DNA of 64,000 nucleotides, from NCBI GenBank assembly GCA_030424865.1, contig JAUHVR010000022.1:1-64000 (forward strand), given 5' to 3'. This DNA is from Alphaproteobacteria bacterium. GTDB taxonomy: Bacteria; Pseudomonadota; Alphaproteobacteria; Rhodobacterales; Rhodobacteraceae. This document shows, piece by piece, positions 35,519-44,553 of the stretch. Under the pieces are notes generated by a model. The model had not been told where the DNA came from and ran no database searches. It was given only the letters and a program-made list of their open reading frames with translations. The stretch's first letter is position 1, and every line of letters begins with the position of its first letter. The position numbers and the translations under genes are program-made.

Positions 35519-37225
35519 ATGGCGCTTGCCGAAAGGATAGACATGCAGGATGGCGGGCGACGCCATGATGCGGATGTTGTGCTGGGCGACGACTGGGTCG
35601 CCCCTGACAGCACCGTGGAAAAGGAAATGCAGGCCAGCCGCGCGCGGCGTGGCCTGTTTTCGCTGAACCGCTCGCCGCTGACCCGCAAGATCATCACGTT
35701 CAACCTGATTGCGTTGAATGTGCTGGTGGCGGGCGTGCTGTATCTGAATTCGTCGCGTGACAGTCTGGCTGTGCAACGGTCGGATTCGATGCTGACCGAG
35801 GCCGAGTTGATCGCCGATGTCTTTGAGGCGCAATTGCCGGTCGGGGCACCGGTGAACCTTGCGGCGGGCGATGGCATCAACGTGCAGGCAACGCTGGATC
35901 GGCTGGACCTGCCCACCGGGGTCGAGGTGCTGGTCTTCGACACAGCGACCTTTCTGATCGGCGAAACCAGTGGAACGCAGACCCGTCAACTTGCTGCTGG
36001 CAGCACGGATGACGAACAGACGGTCATTTCCGATTTCCTGCACCGCATCTGGAATGGTGTTGCCGGGGTGATCAACCCGGGCTCGAACGCCAGCGATGTC
36101 TCGCTCGAAGAGGAACTGCGCGAAGTCATCCGCCGGTCTGATCCCGCCCGAACGCGTGTCATCTCGGGCACGGGCCCGGCCGGCGAAACGATTTTCACCG
36201 CCCTCAGCCCGATCCGGCAGGGGGATCGCGTGTTGGGGATTGTCGGTCTTGTCAGCACGGCTGGCGAAATCGACGCAGCCGTGCGCGCGGAACGCGAACG
36301 TGTGCTGCAGATGTTCGTGATCGCGACACTTGTCTCGATTGCGCTCAGTCTCGTGCTGGCCTCGACCATCTCGGATCTGGCGGATGCCGCCGAGATTGGC
36401 CGGGATCGCAACAAGTCGAATGTCGCCAAGGGTCGGATCCGCATTCCGGACCTGACCGCGCGTCCGGATGAGATTGGCCGCCTGTCCGGTGCCCTGCGCG
36501 GCATGGTTGCGGCGCTGTACGACCGTATCGACAGCAACGAACAGTTTGCGGCTGATGTGGCGCATGAGATCAAGAACCCCTTGGCCTCGTTGCGGTCAGC
36601 CGTGGGCACGCTGCGCGTCGCGCGACGTCCGGATCAGACCGAGCGTCTGCTGGATGTGATCGACCACGATGTGCGCCGCCTGGACCGGCTCGTCAGCGAT
36701 ATCTCGAACGCTTCGCGTTTGGACAGTGAACTGGTCAAGGAAGAAGAGGTCGAATTCGACCTGCTGCAGATGGTCTCGCGCCTGGCGCAATACCTGGGCG
36801 AGGACGCGCGCAAGCAGGGGATCGAGTTCATCATCGACATGCCTGACAACCCGGTCGAGATTCACGGGCTTGAGGATCGTCTGGCGCAGGTCTTTGTCAA
36901 CCTGATCACCAACGCCATCAGCTTCTGTGAAGAGGGCGACGCGATCCGCATCTGGGCCCGCCGCCGCGCCAACCGTGTGTTGGTCGTGGTCGAGGACACC
37001 GGTCCCGGCATCCCCGAAGAGGCGCTGACCAAGATCTTCAAGCGGTTCTACACCAACCGTCCGACGGATGAGTTCGGCAACAACTCGGGCCTGGGTCTGG
37101 CAATCTCGAAGCAGATCGTCGAGGCCCATGGCGGCGTGATCTGGGCCGAAAATATCCGCCCGACCGAGGCGGATGTGACCTCGGAACCCCTGGGCGCGCG
37201 GTTTGTTGTTGGCTTGCCGCTGTAA
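35519..37225 (+). CDS. chvG: Sensor histidine kinase ChvG
   Basis: 568-aa membrane kinase. A cytoplasmic N-terminal stretch, a first transmembrane helix near 60-80 (ITFNLIALNVLVAGVLYLN), a periplasmic sensor domain, a second helix near 262-285 (VIATLVSIALSLVLASTI), a HAMP-type linker, an H-box with His349 (FAADVAHEIKNPLASLRSAV), then N and G boxes (LITNAISFCEEGD; VEDTGPGIPEEALTKIFKRF; NNSGLGLAISKQIVEAHGG). ATG 35519 lies 3 bp after chvI; ATG 35543, preceded by AAAGGA, is an equally good start giving 560 aa. It activates ChvI and is followed directly by hprK. Confidence 0.92.
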   Translation: MALAERIDMQDGGRRHDADVVLGDDWVAPDSTVEKEMQASRARRGLFSLNRSPLTRKIITFNLIALNVLVAGVLYLNSSRDSLAVQRSDSMLTEAELIADVFEAQLPVGAPVNLAAGDGINVQATLDRLDLPTGVEVLVFDTATFLIGETSGTQTRQLAAGSTDDEQTVISDFLHRIWNGVAGVINPGSNASDVSLEEELREVIRRSDPARTRVISGTGPAGETIFTALSPIRQGDRVLGIVGLVSTAGEIDAAVRAERERVLQMFVIATLVSIALSLVLASTISDLADAAEIGRDRNKSNVAKGRIRIPDLTARPDEIGRLSGALRGMVAALYDRIDSNEQFAADVAHEIKNPLASLRSAVGTLRVARRPDQTERLLDVIDHDVRRLDRLVSDISNASRLDSELVKEEEVEFDLLQMVSRLAQYLGEDARKQGIEFIIDMPDNPVEIHGLEDRLAQVFVNLITNAISFCEEGDAIRIWARRRANRVLVVVEDTGPGIPEEALTKIFKRFYTNRPTDEFGNNSGLGLAISKQIVEAHGGVIWAENIRPTEADVTSEPLGARFVVGLPL

Positions 37226-37230
37226 GCGGT

Positions 37231-37644
37231 ATGGAATTGATCCACGGCACCTCGGTCAACTGGCATGGACAAGGGGTGCTTATCATCGGCCCGTCGGGCA
37301 GCGGAAAATCCGGTCTGGCGCTGGGGCTCATGGCCCATGGCGCCGGGCTGATCTGCGATGATCAGACACGATTGATCCAAAGCGACGGTGCCATTTTCCT
37401 GCACCCTGCACCCAACCTGTTGGGCATGATCGAGGCGCGCGGCACGGGCATCCTGAACGCCGAAGCCTCGGACCCGGCGCCTTTGACGCTGGTCATCGAC
37501 ATGGGCACGCCCGAGACTGACCGATTGCCGCCACAGCGCACGACAAAAATCCTGGGTCACCCAATCACACTGTTGCGCGTTTCTGCGTCGCAGTATTTCT
37601 TGCAGGCACTTGTGCACTACCTCAAGTCTGGCAGGAAACACTGA
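37231..37644 (+). CDS. hprK: Short HPr kinase/phosphorylase
   Basis: 137-aa C-terminal-domain-only form, roughly half the length of firmicute HprK, as usual in alphaproteobacteria. Walker A GPSGSGKS spans residues 20-27, the DD pair and phosphate region lie in [10 protein letters not shown], and a signature-like [15 protein letters not shown] follows. It would phosphorylate the regulatory Ser of HPr encoded downstream (39.0 kb). It starts 5 bp after chvG, in one operon. Confidence 0.92.
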   Translation: MELIHGTSVNWHGQGVLIIGPSGSGKSGLALGLMAHGAGLICDDQTRLIQSDGAIFLHPAPNLLGMIEARGTGILNAEASDPAPLTLVIDMGTPETDRLPPQRTTKILGHPITLLRVSASQYFLQALVHYLKSGRKH

Positions 37645-37651
37645 GGCCCCC

Positions 37652-38566
37652 ATGTCCGAGACCGCTCACCAGCGTGTTGTGCTTGTCACCGGCCCCTCGG
37701 GCGCCGGGCGGTCCACGGCGATCAACGTGCTTGAGGATCTGGAATACGAGACCATCGACAACATCCCCCTGCGCCTGATCCCACGGCTGCTGGAAGGCGA
37801 TGACCAGCCGCTGGCCCTCGGGATCGACGTGCGAAACCGGGACTTTTCGTCCGCGGGGCTGCTGGATTTGTACCAGCAGCTTTTGGTGGACCCGAACATC
37901 GCCGTGACGATGCTGTATGTCGACTGCGCCCCCGAGGTGCTGCAAAGGCGGTATTCAGAGACGCGCCGACGCCATCCCCTCGCACCGGCGGAAAGCCCGA
38001 CCGAAGGCATTCGACGCGAATTGCAGGTGCTGGAACCCGTGCGGGTTCGGTCGGATATCGTGATTGACACAACTGAGCTGTCGCCCCATGACCTGCGCGC
38101 GCAGTTGCAGGGCTGGTTCCAGCTGGGCAGCGACCAGACACTGGCGGTCGCGGTTCAAAGCTTTTCCTACAAGCGCGGGTTGCCGCATGGGGCCGACATG
38201 GTGCTGGACTGCCGGTTCCTGCAAAACCCCTATTGGCGTCCCGAGTTGCGGGCGATGACGGGGCTTGACGCCGAGGTTTCCGACTATATCTCCACCGACA
38301 CCCGGTTTGCGCCCTTTGTCGAACACGTCATGTCGCTGGTCACCTTTCTGCTGCCCGCGCATGTCGACGAAGGGAAAGCCCATTTTTCGATCGGTTTCGG
38401 CTGCACCGGCGGACAACACCGTTCGGTTGCGATGACGGAACGGATCGCGGTGGGGCTTGCGCAGGCGGGCTGGCGGGTGTCTATAAGACATCGGGAGTTG
38501 GAACGGCGCGGCCTTGCCGCAGCGCAGAGACGGGTGATCGGAGACGACGGAGTGGTGCAGAGGTGA
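37652..38566 (+). CDS. rapZ: RNase adapter RapZ (P-loop ATPase)
   Basis: 304-aa protein. Walker A GPSGAGRS spans residues 14-21, and conserved segments are [27 protein letters not shown], and the C-terminal [16 protein letters not shown] and [17 protein letters not shown]. In enterobacteria RapZ adapts RNase E to degrade the GlmZ RNA and so tunes amino-sugar synthesis; the alphaproteobacterial role is less known. ATG 37652 starts 7 bp after hprK; its stop overlaps the EIIA start (GTGA). Confidence 0.92.
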   Translation: MSETAHQRVVLVTGPSGAGRSTAINVLEDLEYETIDNIPLRLIPRLLEGDDQPLALGIDVRNRDFSSAGLLDLYQQLLVDPNIAVTMLYVDCAPEVLQRRYSETRRRHPLAPAESPTEGIRRELQVLEPVRVRSDIVIDTTELSPHDLRAQLQGWFQLGSDQTLAVAVQSFSYKRGLPHGADMVLDCRFLQNPYWRPELRAMTGLDAEVSDYISTDTRFAPFVEHVMSLVTFLLPAHVDEGKAHFSIGFGCTGGQHRSVAMTERIAVGLAQAGWRVSIRHRELERRGLAAAQRRVIGDDGVVQR

Positions 38567-38955
38567 TCGGCATCGTGATTGTGGCGCATGGTGGTCTGGC
38601 GCGCGAATACCTCGCGGCGGTCGAGCATGTCGTGGGCAAGCAGCCGGGCATCTTGTCGATCTCGATCGAGGCCGCGCATGACCGCGCTGCCAAGCAAGAC
38701 GAGATCTGCGCCGCCGCGGATGAGGTCGATCAGGGTGATGGCGTCGTTGTCGTGACCGACATGTTTGGCGGGTCGCCGTCGAACCTGTCGCTGCGTGCCT
38801 GCAAGCCCGACAATCGTCGGATTCTGTACGGAATGAACTTGCCCATGTTGATCAAACTGGCCAAAAGCCGCCACCGGTCTGTGCCGGATGCGGTTGCCAA
38901 GTCATTGGAGGCCGGGCGAAAATACATCGACAGTCAAGTCGTGAGGGGGGACTAG
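38563..38955 (+). CDS. PTS mannose-type EIIA domain protein
   Basis: 130-aa phosphotransferase protein. The phospho-acceptor is His9 ([12 protein letters not shown]); [20 protein letters not shown] and [12 protein letters not shown] are typical of EIIA-Man. No EIIB/C/D permease follows, so it probably acts as a regulatory end-point of the HPr phosphorelay rather than in sugar uptake. The GTG start overlaps rapZ's stop. Confidence 0.92.
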   Translation: MIGIVIVAHGGLAREYLAAVEHVVGKQPGILSISIEAAHDRAAKQDEICAAADEVDQGDGVVVVTDMFGGSPSNLSLRACKPDNRRILYGMNLPMLIKLAKSRHRSVPDAVAKSLEAGRKYIDSQVVRGD

Positions 38956-38961
38956 ACGACC

Positions 38962-39240
38962 ATGACCGAGCAAACGCTTCGCCAGTTGAAAATCGTCAAT
39001 GAAAAGGGCCTGCACGCGCGGGCCTCGGCGAAACTTGTGGAAGTCGTCGAAGGATTCGATGCCTCGGCCGAAGTGTCAAAAGACGGCATCTCGGCTGCAG
39101 GTGACAGCATCATGGGGCTGTTGATGCTGGGTGCCTCAAAGGGCACCTCGATCGAGGTGCAGACCTCGGGCCCGCAGGCCGCGCAACTGGCCGAGGCGCT
39201 GGAAGTGCTGGTCGCCGACCGCTTTGGCGAGGACTGCTAG
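38962..39240 (+). CDS. ptsH: Phosphocarrier protein HPr
   Basis: 92-aa phosphocarrier. His18 in the KGLHARAS motif takes phosphate from EI, and Ser49 in AAGDSIMGLLML is the HprK target. With chvIG, hprK, rapZ and EIIA it completes a nitrogen/carbon-type incomplete PTS, lacking EI in this window. Its TAG stop (39238-39240) overlaps the stop of the convergent hbd gene, sharing the palindrome CTAG. Confidence 0.93.
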   Translation: MTEQTLRQLKIVNEKGLHARASAKLVEVVEGFDASAEVSKDGISAAGDSIMGLLMLGASKGTSIEVQTSGPQAAQLAEALEVLVADRFGEDC

Positions 39241-40112
39241 CGCGTCGGAACCGGTTCGTCACCGCGATAATCGTAAAACCCGCGATTGGTCTTGCGACCC
39301 AGCCATCCGGCCTCGACGTATTTCGTCAGCAGGGGGCAGGGGCGGTACTTGGTGTCGGCCAGACCGTCGTGCAGCACGTTCATGATCGCAAGGCAGGTGT
39401 CGAGCCCGATGAAATCAGCCAGCTCCAGCGGGCCCATCGGGTGGTTGGTGCCCAACTTCATCGCCGAATCGATCGAGGCAACGTTTCCGACGCCTTCGTA
39501 CAGTGTATAGACCGCCTCGTTGATCATCGGCATCAGGATGCGGTTGACGATGAAAGCCGGAAAATCCTCGGCGCTGGCGGCGGTCTTGCCCAGGCGGTTC
39601 ACCACGCCAAGGCAGGCCTGATAGGTCTCTTCATCGGTGGCGATGCCGCGGATCAGTTCGACCAGTTGCATGACCGGAACCGGGTTCATGAAGTGGAACC
39701 CCATGAATTTCTCGGGCCGGTCGGTGCGGCTGGCCAGACGCGTGATCGAGATCGACGAGGTGTTCGAGGTCAGCAGCGTCGTCGGTTTCAGATGCGGCAA
39801 GAGCCCGTCAAAGATCTTTTGCTTGATGGCCTCGTTCTCGGTCGCGGCCTCGATCACAAGATCGGTCTGCGCCACCTGCGCGGGATCAAGCGTCGTCGAG
39901 ATCCGGGCTATGGCGGTATCCCGATCCTCGGCCGAAATCTTGTCGCGGCTGACCTGGCGATCCAGGTTGCGGGTGATCAGGGCGACGGCCTTGTCCAGGG
40001 CGTCTTGGCTGACGTCGTTCAGTTGCACGTCATAGCCAGCGACGGCCATGACATGCGCAATGCCGTTCCCCATCTGGCCCGCGCCGATGACCCCGATTGA
40101 TTTGATGTCCAT
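39237..40112 (-). CDS. 3-Hydroxybutyryl-CoA dehydrogenase
   Basis: 291-aa NAD(P)-dependent enzyme oxidising 3-hydroxybutyryl-CoA or reducing acetoacetyl-CoA; C4 acyl-CoA interconversion also feeds Ccr. Marks are the Rossmann motif IGVIGAGQMGNGIAHVMAVA, FDGLLPHLKPTTLLTSNTSS, the GFHFMNPVPVMQLVELIRG catalytic His block, and NHPMGPLELADFIGLDTCLA near the C-terminus. Start at ATG 40112; an upstream in-frame start would add 21 residues in a low-scoring stretch. It converges with ptsH and shares the CTAG stop overlap. Confidence 0.93.
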   Translation of the reverse strand: MDIKSIGVIGAGQMGNGIAHVMAVAGYDVQLNDVSQDALDKAVALITRNLDRQVSRDKISAEDRDTAIARISTTLDPAQVAQTDLVIEAATENEAIKQKIFDGLLPHLKPTTLLTSNTSSISITRLASRTDRPEKFMGFHFMNPVPVMQLVELIRGIATDEETYQACLGVVNRLGKTAASAEDFPAFIVNRILMPMINEAVYTLYEGVGNVASIDSAMKLGTNHPMGPLELADFIGLDTCLAIMNVLHDGLADTKYRPCPLLTKYVEAGWLGRKTNRGFYDYRGDEPVPTR

Positions 40113-40267
40113 GATCCGCCGCCTTTCGAAATCTGCGCGAGAATAGGCAGCACTTGTGACCTGCTGCAAGGGCAAGTGATGAAAACTCTAGTCAGATTTT
40201 GCCTTTAGCGGTTTCGCAATGGTTTTCGCCCACTTTTGCATGTGGGTGAAAAGATTGGGTGGGTTCG

Positions 40268-41101
40268 ATGACCTATGAACGGCAGGTCCCGGGGGACCTG
40301 GATTATGAGTTTTGCCGATACGGCAGTTCACGCATTCGCTTTCGGGGACCAAAACCTCCTGACGGTGTGCCCTACATGGCATTTCTCGGAGCCGACGAAA
40401 CATTTGGCCGATTTGTCCCAACGCCCTATCCCGCGTTGATCACACAGGACCTGGGCGTGCCAGGCGTCAACCTTGCGATTCCCCATGCGGGCCCGGACCT
40501 GTATCTAAGGGATCCCTCGGTCCTGCGGGTTGCCGAGGCGGCCCGCTTGAAGGTGGTGCAGGTGGTTGGTGCGCAGAATATGTCGAACCGGTTCTACCGC
40601 GTTCATCCGCGGCACAACGACCGGTTTTTGCGCGCTTCGGACGGTTTGCGGCGGCTCTATCACGAGATTGATTTCACCGAGTTTCACTTTGTCACACATA
40701 TGCTGGGCACCCTGCAGGAAACCTGCGCGGACAGGTTCTCGTTGGTGCAAGACGAATTGACCTCGGCCTGGCGCGCGCGGGTCGGGCAGTTGATCGATAT
40801 GATCGGTCCGCCTGTTGTCCTGGTCTGGATCGCCGCCCACTGTCCGCGTCGCGTTGACGGCATCGTGACCGGTCGGGGGCCAGCCCTGGTATCCCACGAC
40901 ATGGTCGAGGAAATACGCCAGCATGCGACGGCCTATGCCGAATCCTGCATAACGGGCGAGGCGCTGTCTCTGGGGACCGAGGGGATGGTCTATCCGGCCG
41001 ACAAGGAACCCTTGGCACGGTTGTGTTCCGGGCCGGCGGTTCACGTCAAGGTGGCCAAGGACCTGGTCCCGACGATCCAGAAATGCCTTGAGGACGACTG
41101 A
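40268..41101 (+). CDS. DUF6473-like protein
   Basis: 277-aa soluble protein. Segments such as YGSSRIRFRGPKPPDGVPYM, FLGADETFGRFVPTPYP, GAQNMSNRFYRVHPRHNDRF and VVLVWIAAHCPRR recall a family I know as DUF6473 in roseobacters, possibly linked to capsule or surface-polysaccharide genes; that match is from memory. The ATG at 40268 follows GGGTGGG; a GTG 9 bp upstream is possible. The 155-bp gap to hbd holds the divergent promoters. No catalytic motif is recognised. Confidence 0.6.
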   Translation: MTYERQVPGDLDYEFCRYGSSRIRFRGPKPPDGVPYMAFLGADETFGRFVPTPYPALITQDLGVPGVNLAIPHAGPDLYLRDPSVLRVAEAARLKVVQVVGAQNMSNRFYRVHPRHNDRFLRASDGLRRLYHEIDFTEFHFVTHMLGTLQETCADRFSLVQDELTSAWRARVGQLIDMIGPPVVLVWIAAHCPRRVDGIVTGRGPALVSHDMVEEIRQHATAYAESCITGEALSLGTEGMVYPADKEPLARLCSGPAVHVKVAKDLVPTIQKCLEDD

Positions 41102-41104
41102 ATG

Positions 41105-41131
41105 AAAAAGCCCGCCGGGTTGGCGGGCTTT
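41105..41131. terminator. Bidirectional terminator between the DUF6473 gene and etfA
   Basis: AAAGCCCGCC / GGCGGGCTTT arms (10 bp) with a 5-nt loop. On the minus strand it is followed by TTTTTC, so it mainly ends etfA, but it also follows the plus-strand gene directly. Confidence 0.85.
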
Positions 41132-41140
41132 CGCAGGTTT

Positions 41141-41162
41141 CGTAGGGCGGGGTTCACCCCGC
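41141..41162. repeat. Dispersed palindromic repeat, copy A
   Basis: A near-palindrome of the form CGTAGGGYGGGGTTYACCCC followed by RC lies between the etf terminator and etfA. A second copy, inverted, lies at 51924-51948 after tuf; 19 of 22 positions agree. It looks like a chromosomal REP-type interspersed element. Confidence 0.55.
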
Positions 41163-41169
41163 TGCAGGA

Positions 41170-42099
41170 TCAGCCCAGTTTCTCGGTCAGTTCCGGCACT
41201 GCGTCGAACAGATCCGCGACCAGTCCGAAGTCGGCAACCTGGAAGATCGGCGCTTCTTCGTCCTTGTTGATCGCAACAATGATCTTGCTGTCCTTCATGC
41301 CGGCCAGGTGCTGGATCGCCCCCGAGATGCCCGCGGCCACATAAAGATCCGGCGCCACGACCTTGCCAGTCTGGCCAACCTGCCAGTCGTTCGGCGCAAA
41401 GCCCGAGTCGACCGCCGCGCGCGACGCGCCCACGGCGGCGTTCAGCTTGTCAGCAAGCGCCTCGATGATGGCAAAGCTCTCTTCCGAGCCCACGCCACGG
41501 CCGCCTGACACGACGATGCCGGCCGAGGTCAGTTCCGGACGGTCGCTTTCGGCCACCTTGTCCTCGACCCACTCTGACAGACCGGGGTTCTCGGCCGCGC
41601 CAACGGTCTCGACAGCAGCCGAGCCGCCTTCGCCGGCGGCGTCAAAGTTTGCCGTCCGGAAGGTGACCACTTTCTTGGCGTCCGAGGATTTCACCGTCTG
41701 GATCGCGTTGCCCGCGTAGATCGGGCGCTCGAAGGTGGCGCCGTCGACAACCGCCGTGGCGTCCGAAATCACCATGACGTCCAGCAGTGCAGCGACGCGG
41801 GGCATGACGTTCTTGGCATCCGTCGTGGCCGGCGCAACGATGTGTTCATAATCGCCTGCCAGGCTGACGATCAGCGCGGCGGTCGATTCTGCCAAGCGGT
41901 GGCCCAGCGATGCATCCTCGGCCACCAGGACCTTGGCCACACCGTCGATCTTGGCGGCGGCCTCACCAGCGGCTGCGGCAGAGCCACCCGCGGCCAGAAC
42001 CGTCACGTCGCCAAGCGCCTTGGCGGCGGTCACCGCCTTGGCGGTGGCGTCCAGCGCCAGTTCGCCATTGTTCACTTCAGCAAGGAGAAGAACAGCCAT
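41170..42099 (-). CDS. etfA: Electron transfer flavoprotein, alpha subunit
   Basis: 309-aa FAD-binding subunit of ETF, which takes electrons from acyl-CoA dehydrogenases (including Mcd at 29.5 kb) to ETF:quinone oxidoreductase. The C-terminal FAD motif [20 protein letters not shown] and [20 protein letters not shown] are characteristic. Its ATG overlaps the last base of the etfB stop. Confidence 0.95.
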   Translation of the reverse strand: MAVLLLAEVNNGELALDATAKAVTAAKALGDVTVLAAGGSAAAAGEAAAKIDGVAKVLVAEDASLGHRLAESTAALIVSLAGDYEHIVAPATTDAKNVMPRVAALLDVMVISDATAVVDGATFERPIYAGNAIQTVKSSDAKKVVTFRTANFDAAGEGGSAAVETVGAAENPGLSEWVEDKVAESDRPELTSAGIVVSGGRGVGSEESFAIIEALADKLNAAVGASRAAVDSGFAPNDWQVGQTGKVVAPDLYVAAGISGAIQHLAGMKDSKIIVAINKDEEAPIFQVADFGLVADLFDAVPELTEKLG

Positions 42100-42857
42100 T
42101 ACACAGCCCCCGCGTCTTTGAGTTTTGCGATCAGGTCATCGACACTGTCGACCTTGATGCCTGCGGCCCGCGCTTCGGGCTCGGTGGTCGAGACGATCTC
42201 GAGCCGCGGTGTCACGTCGACGCCGTAGTCGGCGGCGGTTTTTTCGTCCAGCGGCTTGCGCTTGGCCTTCATGATGTTGGGCAGCGACGCATAGCGCGGT
42301 TCGTTCAGGCGCAGGTCCACGGTGACGATCGTGGGCATCTTGACGCTGATGGTCTGCAGACCGCCGTCAACCTCGCGGGTCACCTTGGCGCTGTCGCCGT
42401 CGATGTCGAGCTCGGATGCAAATGTGGCCTGGCTCCAGCCCAGAAGCGCCGAGAGCATCTGGCCGGTGGCGTTCATGTCGTTGTCGATGGCCTGTTTGCC
42501 GCACAGCACGATACCGGGCTCTTCTTCCTTGACGACAGCGGCCAGGATCTTGGCTACGGCCAAAGGCTCGATGTCGGTGTGCACGTCATCGGCGGCCACA
42601 ACCAGGATCGCACGGTCAGCACCCATCGCAAGCGCAGTGCGCAGCGTTTCCTGCGCCTGTTTGACACCGATCGACACGGCCACAACTTCGTCCGCCTTGC
42701 CGGCTTCCTTCAGGCGGATCGCCTCTTCCACGGCAATCTCGTCGAATGGGTTCATCGACATCTTGACGTTTGCGAGATCGACGCCCGTACCATCCGCCTT
42801 GACGCGGACCTTCACGTTGTAGTCAATCACGCGTTTGACAGGCACAAGTACCTTCAT
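42099..42857 (-). CDS. etfB: Electron transfer flavoprotein, beta subunit
   Basis: 252-aa AMP-binding subunit of ETF. The N-terminus [20 protein letters not shown], the [18 protein letters not shown] signature and the [18 protein letters not shown] block are typical. ATG 42857 gives the normal N-terminus; the upstream extension is not coding-like. It is transcribed with etfA. Confidence 0.95.
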   Translation of the reverse strand: MKVLVPVKRVIDYNVKVRVKADGTGVDLANVKMSMNPFDEIAVEEAIRLKEAGKADEVVAVSIGVKQAQETLRTALAMGADRAILVVAADDVHTDIEPLAVAKILAAVVKEEEPGIVLCGKQAIDNDMNATGQMLSALLGWSQATFASELDIDGDSAKVTREVDGGLQTISVKMPTIVTVDLRLNEPRYASLPNIMKAKRKPLDEKTAADYGVDVTPRLEIVSTTEPEARAAGIKVDSVDDLIAKLKDAGAV

Positions 42858-43020
42858 CTGCGTTTGTCTCCTGAGTGCAGTGGACAGCCGTGTGACTCTC
42901 CACGAGTGATATCCCACGCGTGATAGCCTTTGGGCCCGAGAGGGAACAGGCGAAAATCGTCACGTTAGCGCCAACCTACGTCGCGTTGTTTCATATTATG
43001 AGTTTCATCGGAAACTTTCT

Positions 43021-43045
43021 GTCGGGTGATTCCCGACATATCGGG
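43021..43045. promoter_or_regulatory. Overlapping inverted repeats before the VOC gene
   Basis: GTCGGG-N5-CCCGAC (43021-43037) overlaps CCCGA-N4-TCGGG (43032-43045), ending about 8 bp before the VOC gene start at 43054. It could be an operator or mRNA structure masking the ribosome site. No regulator is adjacent. Confidence 0.3.
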
Positions 43046-43053
43046 AGGGTGGA

Positions 43054-43419
43054 ATGGAAAAAGTTCTTGGACTTGGCGGCGTCTTTCTGCGGTCGCCCAA
43101 CCCTGAAGCGCTGGCGAAATGGTACCTGGATCACCTGGGGATCAACCTGGTGCCCAGCGATTATGAAACCCCCGTCTGGCAGCAGGAGGCCGGTCCCACG
43201 GTCTTTTCGCCTTTCGCCCAGGACACAGGGTATTTCGGACATCCGGGACAGATGGCGATGCTGAACTTCCGCGTTCGGGATCTGGCCGCCATGGCAGCGC
43301 AGCTGCGCGCGGCGGGCGTCGAGGTGACCGAGGACCCCGACAGTCCTTACCCCAATGGCAGTTTCGCCTGGATCACCGACCCAGACGGCAACAAGGTCGA
43401 GTTGTGGCAACCGGCCTGA
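43054..43419 (+). CDS. VOC-family (glyoxalase-like) protein
   Basis: 121-aa metal-dependent vicinal-oxygen-chelate fold protein. It has the beta-alpha-beta-beta-beta pattern and the typical C-terminal ITDPDGNKVELWQP motif (metal Glu), plus EKVLGLGGVFLRSPNPEALA at the N-terminus. Members isomerise or cleave small molecules or give antibiotic resistance; the substrate is unknown. It is preceded by GGGAGGG and is convergent with the M48 peptidase gene 3 bp away. Confidence 0.85.
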   Translation: MEKVLGLGGVFLRSPNPEALAKWYLDHLGINLVPSDYETPVWQQEAGPTVFSPFAQDTGYFGHPGQMAMLNFRVRDLAAMAAQLRAAGVEVTEDPDSPYPNGSFAWITDPDGNKVELWQPA

Positions 43420-43422
43420 GGC

Positions 43423-44553
43423 CTAGCGGCAGATCGCCCGCAAGGCATTCCAAGCCGCGGGGTCCAGCAAGGTGGACACGGCCTGCACCTGTTCGGTCGC
43501 CTCGGCGGCCTGAATGCGGTCGCGCAACTGCGGGTGGCTGCTCAGATGGGCCATGATCCCCTCGGCATCACCGCCAAGCTCCTGGAAACGGCGGAACATA
43601 TCGGCCAGCGCCGAAGGTGGGATCTCGGCCAGACGCATCAATTCGTGGGCGAAGATGTCTGCGGTTTCCTCGGCGGCCTGACTGTATTGGGCATTGATAA
43701 GCCGTTCGGTCAGGAACAAAACCGCCGCGCCGCCAGCGAAATCGCCGAACAGCAGGCCCAGAACGCCAATTGATCCGGCCGACCGCAGGGCGTGGCGCGT
43801 CGGATCGCGGCTCACGACATGCCCGATTTCATGCGCCATGACGGCGGCCAGTTCCTCGGGCGTCCGGGCGGCGTTGATCAAGCCGTCAAACAGCACCACG
43901 TAACCGCCGGGCAGCGCAAAGGCGTTGACCATGTCATGATCCAGCACCACGACGTTCAGCTCGACCGGCAGGTCGACGTGAAAGGTCAGCTTGTCGGTCA
44001 TCGCGGACAAAGCCGCCAGGCCCGGCGCGCCATCGCAGACCGGAACCGGGGCCAGGCCGGTTTCGTCCAGGGCCGCCCGGATCTGCCCAAGCGTGGTTTC
44101 GCCCAAGGCGCGTTCGCCCTCGGTCGGGATGAGCAGAGCCATCTGGTCGGCCATACGTGGCACCAGCACGCCGATGATCAGCGCGACCGAGGCCAGAGCG
44201 GCCACAGCCCAGGCGATCAGGCGGCCGCGTTTGGTGACCGGGGCGCGGTGGGTGCGGTTGGGCAGGCGCGGGGTGATCTCGCGATCTGGCAGAATCAGGC
44301 GCTGGACCGGATCATAGTAGTTTCGCAGCACCATGATGTCGCGACCCGCCTGATCTGGCACCTCGCGGATGACCGGGAAGGGCCAGCTGTGGGTTTCGCC
44401 CTCGCCGTCGACCCAAGTCAGCGCGCCGATGTCTTCGTCGACCGTGACTGTCACCTCTTGGGGCGACGCGTGCGTTCCGGACAGGAATTGCCCGGTTGCC
44501 TGAAACCTGGGGGCGTTGTTGCCGACGCGGATTTGCAAGGGCGCCCGGCTCAT
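43423..44553 (-). CDS. M48-family metallopeptidase with membrane anchor
   Basis: 376-aa zinc peptidase. The zinc site is MAHEIGHVVSRD (HExxH), with the third ligand Glu in AAEETADIFAHELM. A transmembrane helix near residues 110-130 (LIAWAVAALASVALIIGVLV) anchors it; the N-terminal ~100 residues form a cytoplasmic domain not found in HtpX. It starts inside the end of the YjgN-like gene (ATGA overlap), so the two are coupled, and a role in envelope quality control is plausible. Confidence 0.9.
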   Translation of the reverse strand: MSRAPLQIRVGNNAPRFQATGQFLSGTHASPQEVTVTVDEDIGALTWVDGEGETHSWPFPVIREVPDQAGRDIMVLRNYYDPVQRLILPDREITPRLPNRTHRAPVTKRGRLIAWAVAALASVALIIGVLVPRMADQMALLIPTEGERALGETTLGQIRAALDETGLAPVPVCDGAPGLAALSAMTDKLTFHVDLPVELNVVVLDHDMVNAFALPGGYVVLFDGLINAARTPEELAAVMAHEIGHVVSRDPTRHALRSAGSIGVLGLLFGDFAGGAAVLFLTERLINAQYSQAAEETADIFAHELMRLAEIPPSALADMFRRFQELGGDAEGIMAHLSSHPQLRDRIQAAEATEQVQAVSTLLDPAAWNALRAICR

